In this document: piece by piece, positions 7,849 through 14,169 of the stretch | Layout: each line of letters starts with the position of its first letter | Position numbering within the stretch: the first letter of the stretch is position 1 | Assembly (NCBI GenBank): GCA_046704825.1 | Contig: JBJKRE010000015.1 | Location: 1-15,661 of the forward strand | Direction of reading: 5' to 3' | DNA: 15,661 nt | DNA from: CAVRTJ01 sp046704825 | GTDB taxonomy: Bacteria; Acidobacteriota; UBA4820; DSQY01 | Translations under genes and position numbers: made by a program | The notes under the pieces: model-generated | Database searches by the model: none | What the model saw: only the letters and a program-made list of their open reading frames with translations | What the model was told of the DNA's origin: nothing

Positions 7849-8670
7849 TCAGATGAAGAAGTCGGGGATCAGCTCCGTGCCGGGGTTGACGGCGTACGGT
7901 TCGAAGTCGGTGACCCCCTCCGCGCGCAGCACGTCCTCGTCGAGGAAGAAGTGGCCCGTGCAGTCGCGGCTCGGACGGGTCAGGATGGCGTGCGCGGCGT
8001 CCGCCACGATGTCGGGCTTCCGTGAGCGCGCCGCCACCTCCTCGCCCCCGAGCAGGTTGACAACGGCGGCCGTGGCGATGGTCGTGCGGGGCCAGAGCGC
8101 GTTGACCGCAACCCCTTCTTCCCTGAATTCTTCGGCCATGCCCAGCACGCAGAGGCTCATGCCGTACTTGGCCATGGTGTAGGCCACATGGGGTGCGAAC
8201 CAGCGGGCTTCCATGTTCAGGGGCGGCGAAAGGTTCAAAATGTGAGGGTTCTCCGCCTTGAGGAGGTGCGGCAGGCACAGCTTGGAGGTGACCCAGGTGC
8301 CCCTCGCGTTGATGCCGTGCATGAGGTCCCACTTCTTGACGGGGAGATCCAGCGTGCCCCTCAGGTCGATGGCGCTGGCGTTGTTGACGAGGATGTCGAT
8401 CCCGCCGTAGGTCTCGATCGTCCTGGCCACCGCCTCCTTGACCTGCCCCTCCTCCCGGATGTCGACCTCGACGGCAAGGGCGTGCCCCCCTGCCTGCCGC
8501 ATCTCGTCCGCCGCCGTGAAGATCGTTCCGGGGAGTTTGGGGTGGGGCTCGGTGGTCTTGGCCGCGATGACGACGTTGGCTCCGTCCCGCGCCGCCCGCA
8601 TGCCGATGGCCTTGCCGATGCCCCTGCTCGCGCCGGTAATGAACAACGTCTTTCCTCTCAGATCACCCAT
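7849..8670 (-). CDS. Short-chain dehydrogenase/reductase, HSDL2-like
   Basis: This NAD(P)-dependent oxidoreductase of the SDR superfamily most resembles the SDR domain of hydroxysteroid dehydrogenase-like protein 2, which is tied to fatty-acid or sterol metabolism in eukaryotes; its substrate here is unknown. It has 273 residues. The cofactor motif is TGASRGIG (12-19), and NNAS follows at 96-99. The catalytic set is N121, S148 (in ILNLSPP) and Y164-TMA-K168. The HILNLSPP, AYTMAKYGMS and AVNALWP stretches are typical of the HSDL2 group. The eukaryotic C-terminal SCP2 lipid-binding domain is absent. I choose ATG 8670, next to the conserved GKTLFITGAS, with GGAGG 11 nt upstream. An in-frame GTG at 8682 sits only 1 nt from that GGAGG. 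The start overlaps the comF end by 8 nt, consistent with cotranscription. The neighbouring thioesterase at 5290 might act in the same acyl-CoA pool, but that is speculation. Confidence 0.92.
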   Translation of the reverse strand: MGDLRGKTLFITGASRGIGKAIGMRAARDGANVVIAAKTTEPHPKLPGTIFTAADEMRQAGGHALAVEVDIREEGQVKEAVARTIETYGGIDILVNNASAIDLRGTLDLPVKKWDLMHGINARGTWVTSKLCLPHLLKAENPHILNLSPPLNMEARWFAPHVAYTMAKYGMSLCVLGMAEEFREEGVAVNALWPRTTIATAAVVNLLGGEEVAARSRKPDIVADAAHAILTRPSRDCTGHFFLDEDVLRAEGVTDFEPYAVNPGTELIPDFFI

Positions 8671-9454
8671 GGTCTCGCACACCTCCCATCACCGGGACGT
8701 CGTCCGCCCCGACCAAATCCATGTCCCGCCGGACCACCATGGCCACCGTCGCGGCGTGCACCTCGGCCCCGGCCCTTTTCAAAACTTTCGCGACCTGCCG
8801 GAGGGTGGCCCCCGTCGTCATGACGTCGTCCACCAGCAGGACGCGCTTGCCCCTGACGGCCGGCCGGTCCACCTCGAACACGCCCCGGACGTTCTTTCTG
8901 CGCTCTGGCAGCGAGAGGCCTTTCTGTTCTTTGACGCTCTTCCTCACCCGCAGGGCCCGCACGCAGGGCAGGCCGAGCCTCTCGGCCGCCCGGCGGGCGA
9001 TCAGCCCCGCGGGCTCGAACCCTCTGGCGAGCCGTCGCCTCAGGGGACTGGGGACGTAAACCAGGGCATCCCACTCGGCCTCCGGCCACCTCCCGCGAAC
9101 CGTTCTGGCGAGGGCCGAGCCGAGGGGCCCTGCCAGCGGGTAGCGCCGGCTCTCCTTGTAGAGCAGCATGGCCGTCCTCACGGGGCCCTTGTACAAGAAG
9201 GCGCTCGCGTGCGCCTCGAAGGCGGGGGGATCGACGAGGCACGCTCCGCACACGTGCGGTTCCTGCTCGTCCACCGGAGGCAGCGGGGCCCCGCAACACG
9301 GGCAGGCGGGATCGGTGGGCCGGGTCCTCGCCCGCCAGCATGCCCTGCAGATCCCGGGGATAGGTCCGCCCCGGCTGTCCTCCCCGCAGAGCAGACACGG
9401 CCCGAAGGGGAACACGGCGTTTACGAACGAGCGTGCCGCCGACCTGCCCCTCAC
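8663..9454 (-). CDS. comF: ComF family phosphoribosyltransferase-like protein
   Basis: ComF proteins are cytoplasmic and are needed for DNA uptake in naturally competent species; many non-competent bacteria also carry them and their exact role is unclear. The protein has 263 residues. The N-terminal zinc-binding part contains Cys pairs at 20/23, 36/39, 51/54 and 69/72, and the C-terminal phosphoribosyltransferase domain carries the PRPP-binding motif VLLVDDVMTTGAT at 205-217. SPLRRRLARGFEPA near 136-149 and KEQKGLSLPERRKNV near 175-189 are family hallmarks. I start it at GTG 9454, which overlaps the upstream ftsB-like stop as GTGA and has GGAGG 9 nt before it. The same frame is open further upstream, but that part lies inside the ftsB-like gene. 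No other competence gene is visible in the window. Confidence 0.92.
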   Translation of the reverse strand: MRGRSAARSFVNAVFPFGPCLLCGEDSRGGPIPGICRACWRARTRPTDPACPCCGAPLPPVDEQEPHVCGACLVDPPAFEAHASAFLYKGPVRTAMLLYKESRRYPLAGPLGSALARTVRGRWPEAEWDALVYVPSPLRRRLARGFEPAGLIARRAAERLGLPCVRALRVRKSVKEQKGLSLPERRKNVRGVFEVDRPAVRGKRVLLVDDVMTTGATLRQVAKVLKRAGAEVHAATVAMVVRRDMDLVGADDVPVMGGVRDHG

Positions 9455-9819
9455 GGCGTCAGCCCTCCTTTCCGCCCTGCGTGTCCGCCGCCGCTCTGCG
9501 ATTCGGAGCCGGACTGCGCCGTGCCGGCAGGCTGGGGTTCGGGCGGCAGGTACAGGATGACTTCGCCCGGTTTCTTCATAAAGTAGCGCTCCCTCGCCAG
9601 CGGTTCGTAGAGCGACGGATCCTTCTTGAGCTGGCCGATCTCTTCCCTGAGCTGCGCGTTCTGCTTCTCGAGCGTGCGCACCTCGTTCTGAAGATCCCGG
9701 ACCTGGCGGCGCATGGCCACCAAGTCGAGCAGCCCGCCCTTGCCCCACACGAGAAGGGCCAGCATGGGCAGCCACACGACCACGATTAGGCTCCAGCCGA
9801 TCTGGGCCTTCCGGGACAT
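9451..9819 (-). CDS. ftsB: FtsB/DivIC-type septum formation protein
   Basis: FtsB-like proteins are bitopic membrane proteins that join FtsL and FtsQ in the divisome and help activate septal peptidoglycan synthesis. The protein has 122 residues. A short basic N-terminus is followed by a membrane helix at about 9-25 and a coiled coil at about 33-66 (LQNEVRTLEKQNAQLREEI). The conserved neck ERYFMKKPGEVILYLP lies at 77-92, matching the AR..yg.vkpGE motif of the family. The tail after residue 93 is low-complexity, rich in Gly, Ser and Gln. Its ATG shares one base with the eno stop (TGATG), so it is almost certainly translated with eno. The eno-ftsB order is common in bacteria and supports the call. 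Confidence 0.92.
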   Translation of the reverse strand: MSRKAQIGWSLIVVVWLPMLALLVWGKGGLLDLVAMRRQVRDLQNEVRTLEKQNAQLREEIGQLKKDPSLYEPLARERYFMKKPGEVILYLPPEPQPAGTAQSGSESQSGGGHAGRKGGLTP

Positions 9820-11099
9820 CACCTTTTCAGGCGTTCGACCACCTCCAGGCCCGCGTACCGGGCCGCCTCTGCCAGGTCCTCTTCGATGCGGAGGAGCTGG
9901 TTGTACTTGGCCAGACGGTCCATCCGGCAGGGCGCACCGGTCTTGATGAAGTCGGCGTTTACCGCCACCGCGAGATCGGCGATGAACGTGTCCTCGGTCT
10001 CGCCTGATCGGTGGCTGATGACCACGCCGTACCCGGCGCGCTTGGTCAGTTCCACTGCCTCCAGCGTTTCGGTCACCGTACCTATCTGGTTGGGCTTGAT
10101 CAGTATGGCGTTGGCGATGCTGTCCCCGATGGCCTTTCGTATCAGCTCCGGGTTGGTGACCACGTAGTCGTCGCCCACGAGCTGTACCTTCGCACCCAGC
10201 GCCTCGGTCATGGCCTGCCAGCCCTCGCGGTCGTGTTCGCCGATTCCGTCCTCGATGGACAGCAGCGGGTAGCGGTCGATCCACTCTCGATAGAGCTCGA
10301 TGAGCTCGGCGCTGGTGCGCATGGTTCCGACCTTGTAGGCCTTCTTCTCCGGATCCCACGCGTTGCTGGCTGCCACGTCGAGGGCGAGGTAGACGTCCTT
10401 GCCCGGTTCGTGGCCCGCCTTCTCGATGGCCTGGACGAGCAGCCTGAGGGCGTCCTCGTCGCTGGGGAGGTCCGGTGCGAAGCCGCCTTCGTCGCCGATA
10501 CCCGTGGAGAGCTTGTTCTCCTTCAGGAGTGCCTTCAGGTTGTGGTAGATTTCCGAACCCATCCTGAGGGCCTCACGGAAGGTGCGGGCGCCGACGGGTA
10601 CGATCATGAACTCCTGGACGTCCACGTTGTTGTCGGCGTGGGCGCCGCCGTTCAATACGTTCATCATGGGCACGGGGAGCCGGTGGGCGAACACGCCGCC
10701 CAGGTAGCGGTAGAGGGGCAGCTGCAAGAGGCCCGCACCGGCCCGCGCGGTGGCTTCCGACACCCCCAGGATGGCGTTGGCGCCAAGGTTGCCCTTGTTC
10801 CCCGTCCCGTCCAGACGGAGCATCTCCAGGTCCAGGGTCCGCTGGTCCAGGGGATCGGCGCCCTCTAGGGCCTCCGCGATGACGTCGTTCACGTTTTCGA
10901 CGGCCTTGAGCACGCCCTTACCCAGGTAGCGGGCCTTGTCTCCATCCCTGAGTTCCACCGCTTCCGCTTCTCCCGTCGAGGCGCCGGAGGGGACGGAGGC
11001 CCGTCCGACCGTGCCGTCCTCGAGGATGACCTCGACCTCCACCGTCGGATTGCCCCGCGAATCGAGTATTTCTCTGCCTTGTATCTGGTCGATGAACAT
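9819..11099 (-). CDS. eno: Enolase (phosphopyruvate hydratase)
   Basis: Enolase interconverts 2-phosphoglycerate and phosphoenolpyruvate in glycolysis and gluconeogenesis, in the cytoplasm, as a Mg-dependent enzyme. The 426-residue length is standard. The protein opens with the typical ILDSRGNPTVEVEV, then SVPSGASTG (36-43). H154 lies in GGAHADNNVD and E204 in GDEGGFAPD. The metal ligands are D241, E283 (SIEDG) and D310 (VGDD). Catalytic K335 lies in the family signature ILIKPNQIGTVTET, and SHRSGETEDT (362-371) and K386 follow. One mild oddity is AASNAW after the first metal Asp, where most enolases have AASEF. The start ATG at 11099 has GGAGG 6 nt upstream. It is the first gene of the run eno, ftsB, comF, SDR, hypothetical, and lies downstream of a strong terminator, so it should have its own promoter. 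Confidence 0.98.
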   Translation of the reverse strand: MFIDQIQGREILDSRGNPTVEVEVILEDGTVGRASVPSGASTGEAEAVELRDGDKARYLGKGVLKAVENVNDVIAEALEGADPLDQRTLDLEMLRLDGTGNKGNLGANAILGVSEATARAGAGLLQLPLYRYLGGVFAHRLPVPMMNVLNGGAHADNNVDVQEFMIVPVGARTFREALRMGSEIYHNLKALLKENKLSTGIGDEGGFAPDLPSDEDALRLLVQAIEKAGHEPGKDVYLALDVAASNAWDPEKKAYKVGTMRTSAELIELYREWIDRYPLLSIEDGIGEHDREGWQAMTEALGAKVQLVGDDYVVTNPELIRKAIGDSIANAILIKPNQIGTVTETLEAVELTKRAGYGVVISHRSGETEDTFIADLAVAVNADFIKTGAPCRMDRLAKYNQLLRIEEDLAEAARYAGLEVVERLKR

Positions 11100-11116
11100 G
11101 GCTTACCTCCGTGTTT

Positions 11117-11144
11117 ATGATAGCGCAACTCCCACCCCAATGTA
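11117..11144 (-). promoter_or_regulatory. Candidate sigma70-type promoter for eno operon
   Basis: On the minus strand TATCAT (11117-11122) and TACATT (11139-11144) stand 16 nt apart, about 18 nt or more before the eno ATG and after the upstream terminator. The -10 is fair and the -35 weak. Support is mainly positional: some promoter should exist in this gap. Confidence 0.3.
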
Positions 11145-11170
11145 GGGTCGCGGAGCGCATCCGTACAGGC

Positions 11171-11212
11171 GGAAAAACAAGAAAAGGGCCGCGGCGGAAA
11201 GCCGCGGCCCTT
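11171..11212 (-). terminator. Rho-independent terminator of the multiheme cytochrome gene
   Basis: A perfect 12-bp stem pairs AAGGGCCGCGGC (11184-11195) with GCCGCGGCCCTT (11201-11212) around a 5-nt loop. On the minus strand it is followed by TTTTCTTGTTTTT. It lies 24 nt past the cytochrome stop and before the eno promoter region, insulating the two units. The plus strand lacks a T-run after the stem, so it acts in one direction. Confidence 0.88.
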
Positions 11213-11235
11213 CAGGGTTCACGCTCTTTAGAACC

Positions 11236-13116
11236 TCAGGCCCCGTGCGCCTTGAGGAGGGGTTCTCGCTCCGCGTGCACGGGGAGCTTGAGCCTGGCGT
11301 TCATGGTGCCGAAGTCGTGGCAGTTGGTGCAGGCACCCTGGTCCTTGTAGTGGTTCTTCTTGTCGGTGTGACAGGTCTCACAGGTCGCCCGTCCCTTGAC
11401 CACCCAGACGTGTGGCTTGTGGCAGTCCCAGCACTGTGCGTCGGGGTGGCCGCCCTTGAGGTGGAGCCCGCCGAGATCGTCGTGGCAGGACTTGCAGTCA
11501 ACGATGGGCTTGACCTCCTGCGCCTTGAGATGGCACGTGTCGCAGCCCATGGAGATCATGGGCGCCTTGGGATCGATCTTGTGGCAGCCCGCACAGGTTT
11601 CCGGCGGTCTGTAACCGGCGGCGTGGCAACGGCTGCACAGGATCTGGGCGTGCTTGCCCTTCAGCTCCCAGGGGTGCCAGTTCTCCGTGCTGGCCGGCAT
11701 CACGGTGCCCAGGGGCACCAGGGGTCCGCGCTGGGGCATGGTGTGGCAGGCCGTGCAGCTGTGGGTCAGCGGCTTGCCCGTCTTGGTGGAGACGTGGCGG
11801 CCGTCGTGGCATCGGAAGCAGCCCGGCCAGTTCCGGTGACCGATGTTCATGGCGTAGGTCTTCCAGTTCACCTTCATGGCCGGGAAGACGGTCCGGTCGT
11901 AGATATTCGCCGTGGCTTTCCCGGCGGCTTCCACGGCCTTCAGCTTGGTCTTGTAAACATCGGGGTAGTTCTTCTTGTAATAGTCGGCTATGGTCTGTTC
12001 CAGGTCCTTGCGGGCGACGGCCCTGCTCGGGTAGTCCTTGACCAGGGCGTCCACCGCGACCTTCTTGATCCACGGCAGTGAGGGGTCGATGAGCCCGACG
12101 GCCATGGCGTTGTCCACGCCCGGGCCGGGCGCGGGGAAAATGTGGGTGGGCCTGTTGTGGCAGTCGATGCAGTCCATGGTGTGCTTGGGCAGGGCGTCGA
12201 TCTGCTTCTCAGTGAGCTTGTAGTCTTTGTCCACGAAGGTTTCCACGGACCCGTCGTCGTGCTTGACCTGGATCCAGGGGATCTTCTCCTGGTGCTGGTC
12301 GATGGCACGGAAGGCCACCGTGTTGTCGATGATCATGTGCCAGTGGATGCCGGCCCTGGCGCCCAGAGCCGTGTCACCCCCGCCGGTCTTGACCAGCAGG
12401 CTGATCTCTTCGGCCGTGTTGTCCTTGTCGTACCGGAAGTGCGGGATCTGGACGAGCTGGGCCCCGTAGAACTTCTTGGGCCAGTGGCAGCGCTCGCAGG
12501 TCTCCCTGGCCGGACGCAGGTTCTTGATGGGGACGGGGATGGGCGTGGGATAGGTGTGGAAGACCGCCGCGAAGACCTGGCGGACGCCCGACATCTTGGA
12601 CTTCACGTACCAGGACGCACCCGAACCCACGTGGCAGTCCACGCAGGCGACACGTGCGTGGGGGGAGTACTGGTAGGCCGTGTATTCCGGCTGCATGATC
12701 GTGTGGCAGACCTTGCCGCAGAAGGTCACCGATTCTGTGAACAGAAAAGCATTGTAGCTGAGTACGCCCAGGAGTATGGCCCCAAGCATTCCGCCTATGC
12801 TCCAGTAAGCGAACCGCTTCCGCTGCACGGGATCGTTCAGGTCCAGCCTGGGGTATGGCAGGGCCTCGGGCTCCGCCATCTTCCTTCGCCTCAGGCTCTC
12901 ACGCCGCATGCCATAAAGAAATACCAGGGCCCCAAAGGTGAGGATGGCCGGGAAGACCATGTACGTGAAGATACCCAGGTACGGGCTGGGCTGCCTGATG
13001 CTGAACTCGAGGATGAGGGAGAAGATGATGAGTATGAAGGCGGCCGCTACGATCAGGCCGCCGAAATAGCTCACCGTATTACGGTACAAGGATTTCCCCC
13101 AATGCTTTTCGGCCAT
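11236..13116 (-). CDS. Membrane-anchored 13-heme cytochrome c (NapC/NirT- or ImcH-like N-terminus)
   Basis: This is probably a respiratory electron carrier that takes electrons from the quinone pool and passes them into the periplasm; the terminal acceptor is not evident. The protein has 626 residues. Three membrane helices lie at about 15-37, 47-69 and 103-124, with a basic loop (about 71-79) between helices 2 and 3. Heme-binding sites follow: an unusual CX3CH at 133-138, then twelve CXXCH with Cys at 158, 207, 316, 433, 454, 494, 508, 525, 541, 562, 579 and 596. The first three are spaced as in NapC/NirT-type quinol dehydrogenases; the last nine are packed into 170 residues like cytochrome c3-type repeats. 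The heme-poor part 212-432 holds many His and aromatic residues. The start ATG at 13116 has GAGGAG 6 nt upstream. It appears monocistronic, with a candidate promoter at 13146 and a strong terminator. Three helices plus many hemes recall Geobacter ImcH, but the heme number differs; that link is inference. Confidence 0.93.
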   Translation of the reverse strand: MAEKHWGKSLYRNTVSYFGGLIVAAAFILIIFSLILEFSIRQPSPYLGIFTYMVFPAILTFGALVFLYGMRRESLRRRKMAEPEALPYPRLDLNDPVQRKRFAYWSIGGMLGAILLGVLSYNAFLFTESVTFCGKVCHTIMQPEYTAYQYSPHARVACVDCHVGSGASWYVKSKMSGVRQVFAAVFHTYPTPIPVPIKNLRPARETCERCHWPKKFYGAQLVQIPHFRYDKDNTAEEISLLVKTGGGDTALGARAGIHWHMIIDNTVAFRAIDQHQEKIPWIQVKHDDGSVETFVDKDYKLTEKQIDALPKHTMDCIDCHNRPTHIFPAPGPGVDNAMAVGLIDPSLPWIKKVAVDALVKDYPSRAVARKDLEQTIADYYKKNYPDVYKTKLKAVEAAGKATANIYDRTVFPAMKVNWKTYAMNIGHRNWPGCFRCHDGRHVSTKTGKPLTHSCTACHTMPQRGPLVPLGTVMPASTENWHPWELKGKHAQILCSRCHAAGYRPPETCAGCHKIDPKAPMISMGCDTCHLKAQEVKPIVDCKSCHDDLGGLHLKGGHPDAQCWDCHKPHVWVVKGRATCETCHTDKKNHYKDQGACTNCHDFGTMNARLKLPVHAEREPLLKAHGA

Positions 13117-13300
13117 TTCTTTCTCCTCTGGTTGCCCCCCGTTTCATTCTAGAACTTTTGAAACGATCAGGAAAGACCCGTGTGGCCCGGTTTCCACCCT
13201 CGCGCCGGAAACGCCCCTTGTTATCAGGGTGTTCGAGGCGGAACAAGAAATCCGCGCGTGCGAGCTTACAGAATTTGCCCCGCGGAGTCAAATGCGCCAT
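13079..13300 (-). CDS. Possible small basic leader ORF (73 residues) overlapping the cytochrome start
   Basis: This weakly supported frame begins MAHLTPRGKFCKLARAD and is rich in Arg and Lys. Its ATG (13300) has GGAGGTGA at a 5-nt gap, an almost complete complement of the 16S rRNA 3' end and the best ribosome binding site in the window. It runs out of frame 38 nt into the cytochrome gene. Against it, third codon positions are clearly less G/C-rich than in neighbouring genes, especially in the second half, and no known domain is visible. The start codon lies in the hairpin CAAATG-GCG-CATTTG, nested inside a CCCCGCG/CGCGGGG stem. It could be a leader peptide coupled to cytochrome translation, a decayed gene, or chance. 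Confidence 0.25.
   Translation of the reverse strand: MAHLTPRGKFCKLARADFLFRLEHPDNKGRFRREGGNRATRVFPDRFKSSRMKRGATRGERNGRKALGEILVP
13141..13164 (-). promoter_or_regulatory. Candidate cytochrome promoter with flanking inverted repeat
   Basis: The minus strand carries TAGAAT (13146-13151), one base from the -10 consensus, about 30 nt before the cytochrome ATG, which leaves room for the GAGGAG ribosome binding site. The -35 region (TTTCCT at 17 nt) is poor. The -10 is bracketed by GTTTCA (13141-13146) and TGAAAC (13159-13164), exact reverse complements 12 nt apart, with the palindrome TTCTAGAA between them. A weak -35 plus a dyad at the -10 would suit a regulated promoter. Confidence 0.35.
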
Positions 13301-13323
13301 TTGGCTCACCTCCCCGCGCGGGG
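13278..13323 (-). repeat. Nested inverted repeat around SD and ATG of the small ORF
   Basis: The outer arms CCCCGCG (13278-13284) and CGCGGGG (13317-13323) pair perfectly. The inner arms CAAATG (13289-13294) and CATTTG (13298-13303) pair around a 3-nt loop. The right outer arm is also part of a self-complementary CCCCGCGCGGGG. In minus-strand RNA the Shine-Dalgarno GGAGGTGA lies between outer and inner stems, and the AUG is inside the inner stem. Confidence 0.45.
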
Positions 13324-13391
13324 AAACGTCCCCAAAAGGCACTCGCTTGACCCTCGCTCTGCCGCATCCCCTGCAGAAGCTCAATCCGGCC

Positions 13392-13421
13392 TTGCTCTTT
13401 CGCGCCGGGCTCGGATAAGAT
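13392..13421 (+). promoter_or_regulatory. Candidate sigma70-type promoter for ftsEX
   Basis: TTGCTC (13392-13397) and TAAGAT (13416-13421) stand 18 nt apart; each matches its consensus hexamer at four of six positions. Transcription would start near 13428, giving a leader of about 80 nt to ftsE. This is the best plus-strand pair I could find in the gap. Confidence 0.33.
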
Positions 13422-13506
13422 GCCTCATGCGCAGCGATGGCTTCACTCGTTCCCCGGCGACGCACATCATGACTTTTCTGTTCACTTCCGCGCGGCAGGC
13501 GCCCGT

Positions 13507-14169
13507 ATGATTCGATTCTACCACGTCGACAAAAGCTACAGGGGCGGTGTACACGCTCTCGACGACGTCAACCTCATAGTACATCCCCGCGAATTCTGCT
13601 TTGTGACCGGCTCGTCGGGCGCCGGCAAGACGACGCTGCTCAAGCTCATCATTCGCGAAGAGACACCGAGCGCGGGCCAGATCCTCGTGAACGGCCGCAA
13701 CCTCTCCGTCCTCTCCCGTCGGCAGATGCCTTACTTCCGCAGGCGCCTCGGCGTGGTCTTTCAGGACTTCCGGCTTATCCCCACGCGGACCGTGTACGAA
13801 AACGTCACCCTCCTCATGACCATCATGGGCATCCCCCACAAAGAGCGGAAGCGTCGCGCCTTCGAAGCGCTGCGCTGGATCGGGTTGCAGAACCGCATGA
13901 ACGCATTCCCGGAGCAGCTCTCGGGGGGAGAGCAGCAGCGCGTTGCCATCGCGCGCGCCCTCATCAACCGTCCGGTCATCCTGCTCGCCGACGAACCGAC
14001 CGGCAACCTGGACCCGCAGCTCGCGCACGAGATCATCGCGCTCTTTAAAGAGGTCAACGCGGCGGGCACGACGGTCGTCGTGGCGACGCACGACAAGGGC
14101 CTCATCCAGGACTTCGGGGGGAGGGTCATCCTGCTCCACCAGGGCCGCGTCGTGGAGGACGGCGAATGA
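13507..14169 (+). CDS. ftsE: Cell division ATP-binding protein FtsE
   Basis: FtsE is the cytoplasmic ATPase of the FtsEX complex, an ABC-type machine that does not transport but couples ATP hydrolysis at the septum to activation of periplasmic peptidoglycan hydrolases. The 220-residue length is typical. It has Walker A GSSGAGKTT (35-43), Q-loop Q86 in VVFQDFRLI, signature LSGGEQQR (138-145), Walker B VILLADEPT (157-165) and switch His H195 in VATHD. The opening IRFYHVDKSYRGG is characteristic of FtsE. I start at ATG 13507, where the conserved domain begins; the frame is open back to 13420, but those 29 residues match nothing. The Shine-Dalgarno sequence is weak (GGCAGG about 9 nt upstream). 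The stop overlaps the ftsX start by 4 nt (ATGA), so both are made together. Confidence 0.96.
   Translation: MIRFYHVDKSYRGGVHALDDVNLIVHPREFCFVTGSSGAGKTTLLKLIIREETPSAGQILVNGRNLSVLSRRQMPYFRRRLGVVFQDFRLIPTRTVYENVTLLMTIMGIPHKERKRRAFEALRWIGLQNRMNAFPEQLSGGEQQRVAIARALINRPVILLADEPTGNLDPQLAHEIIALFKEVNAAGTTVVVATHDKGLIQDFGGRVILLHQGRVVEDGE

Larger units (their letters stand above)
13117..13506. other. Divergent intergenic region between cytochrome and ftsE
   Basis: This 390-nt region separates the minus-strand cytochrome from plus-strand ftsE and is visibly less G/C-biased than the flanking genes. It contains an inverted repeat around a good -10 box for the cytochrome (13141-13164), a nested inverted repeat (13278-13323), a candidate ftsE promoter (13392-13421) and the small minus-strand frame starting at 13300. 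I see no tRNA and no intrinsic terminator; the GC palindrome CCCCGCGCGGGG (13312-13323) has no T-run on either side. Confidence 0.7.

Noticed and set aside
7802..8332. Upstream extension of the 235-residue hypothetical protein by 177 codons
   Set aside because: The extension overlaps the SDR gene in another frame, and the ATG at 7801 has a strong GGAGG ribosome binding site.
8671..8682. GTG at 8682 as the SDR start
   Set aside because: It stands only 1 nt from the GGAGG, too close for ribosome binding; ATG 8670 has a workable gap.
9455..9775. Upstream extension of comF
   Set aside because: It lies over the ftsB-like gene in another frame, reads as Arg/Ala-rich shadow, and the GTG at 9454 has a proper Shine-Dalgarno and GTGA coupling.
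13312..13323. Perfect palindrome CCCCGCGCGGGG as an intrinsic terminator
   Set aside because: No T-run follows on either strand and there is no loop. It fits better as part of the nested inverted repeat.
13338..13351. Sigma54-like GGCAC / TTGAC pair upstream of ftsE
   Set aside because: The distance between the GG and the TTG block is one base off the strict -24/-12 spacing, and the invariant GC of the -12 element is missing.
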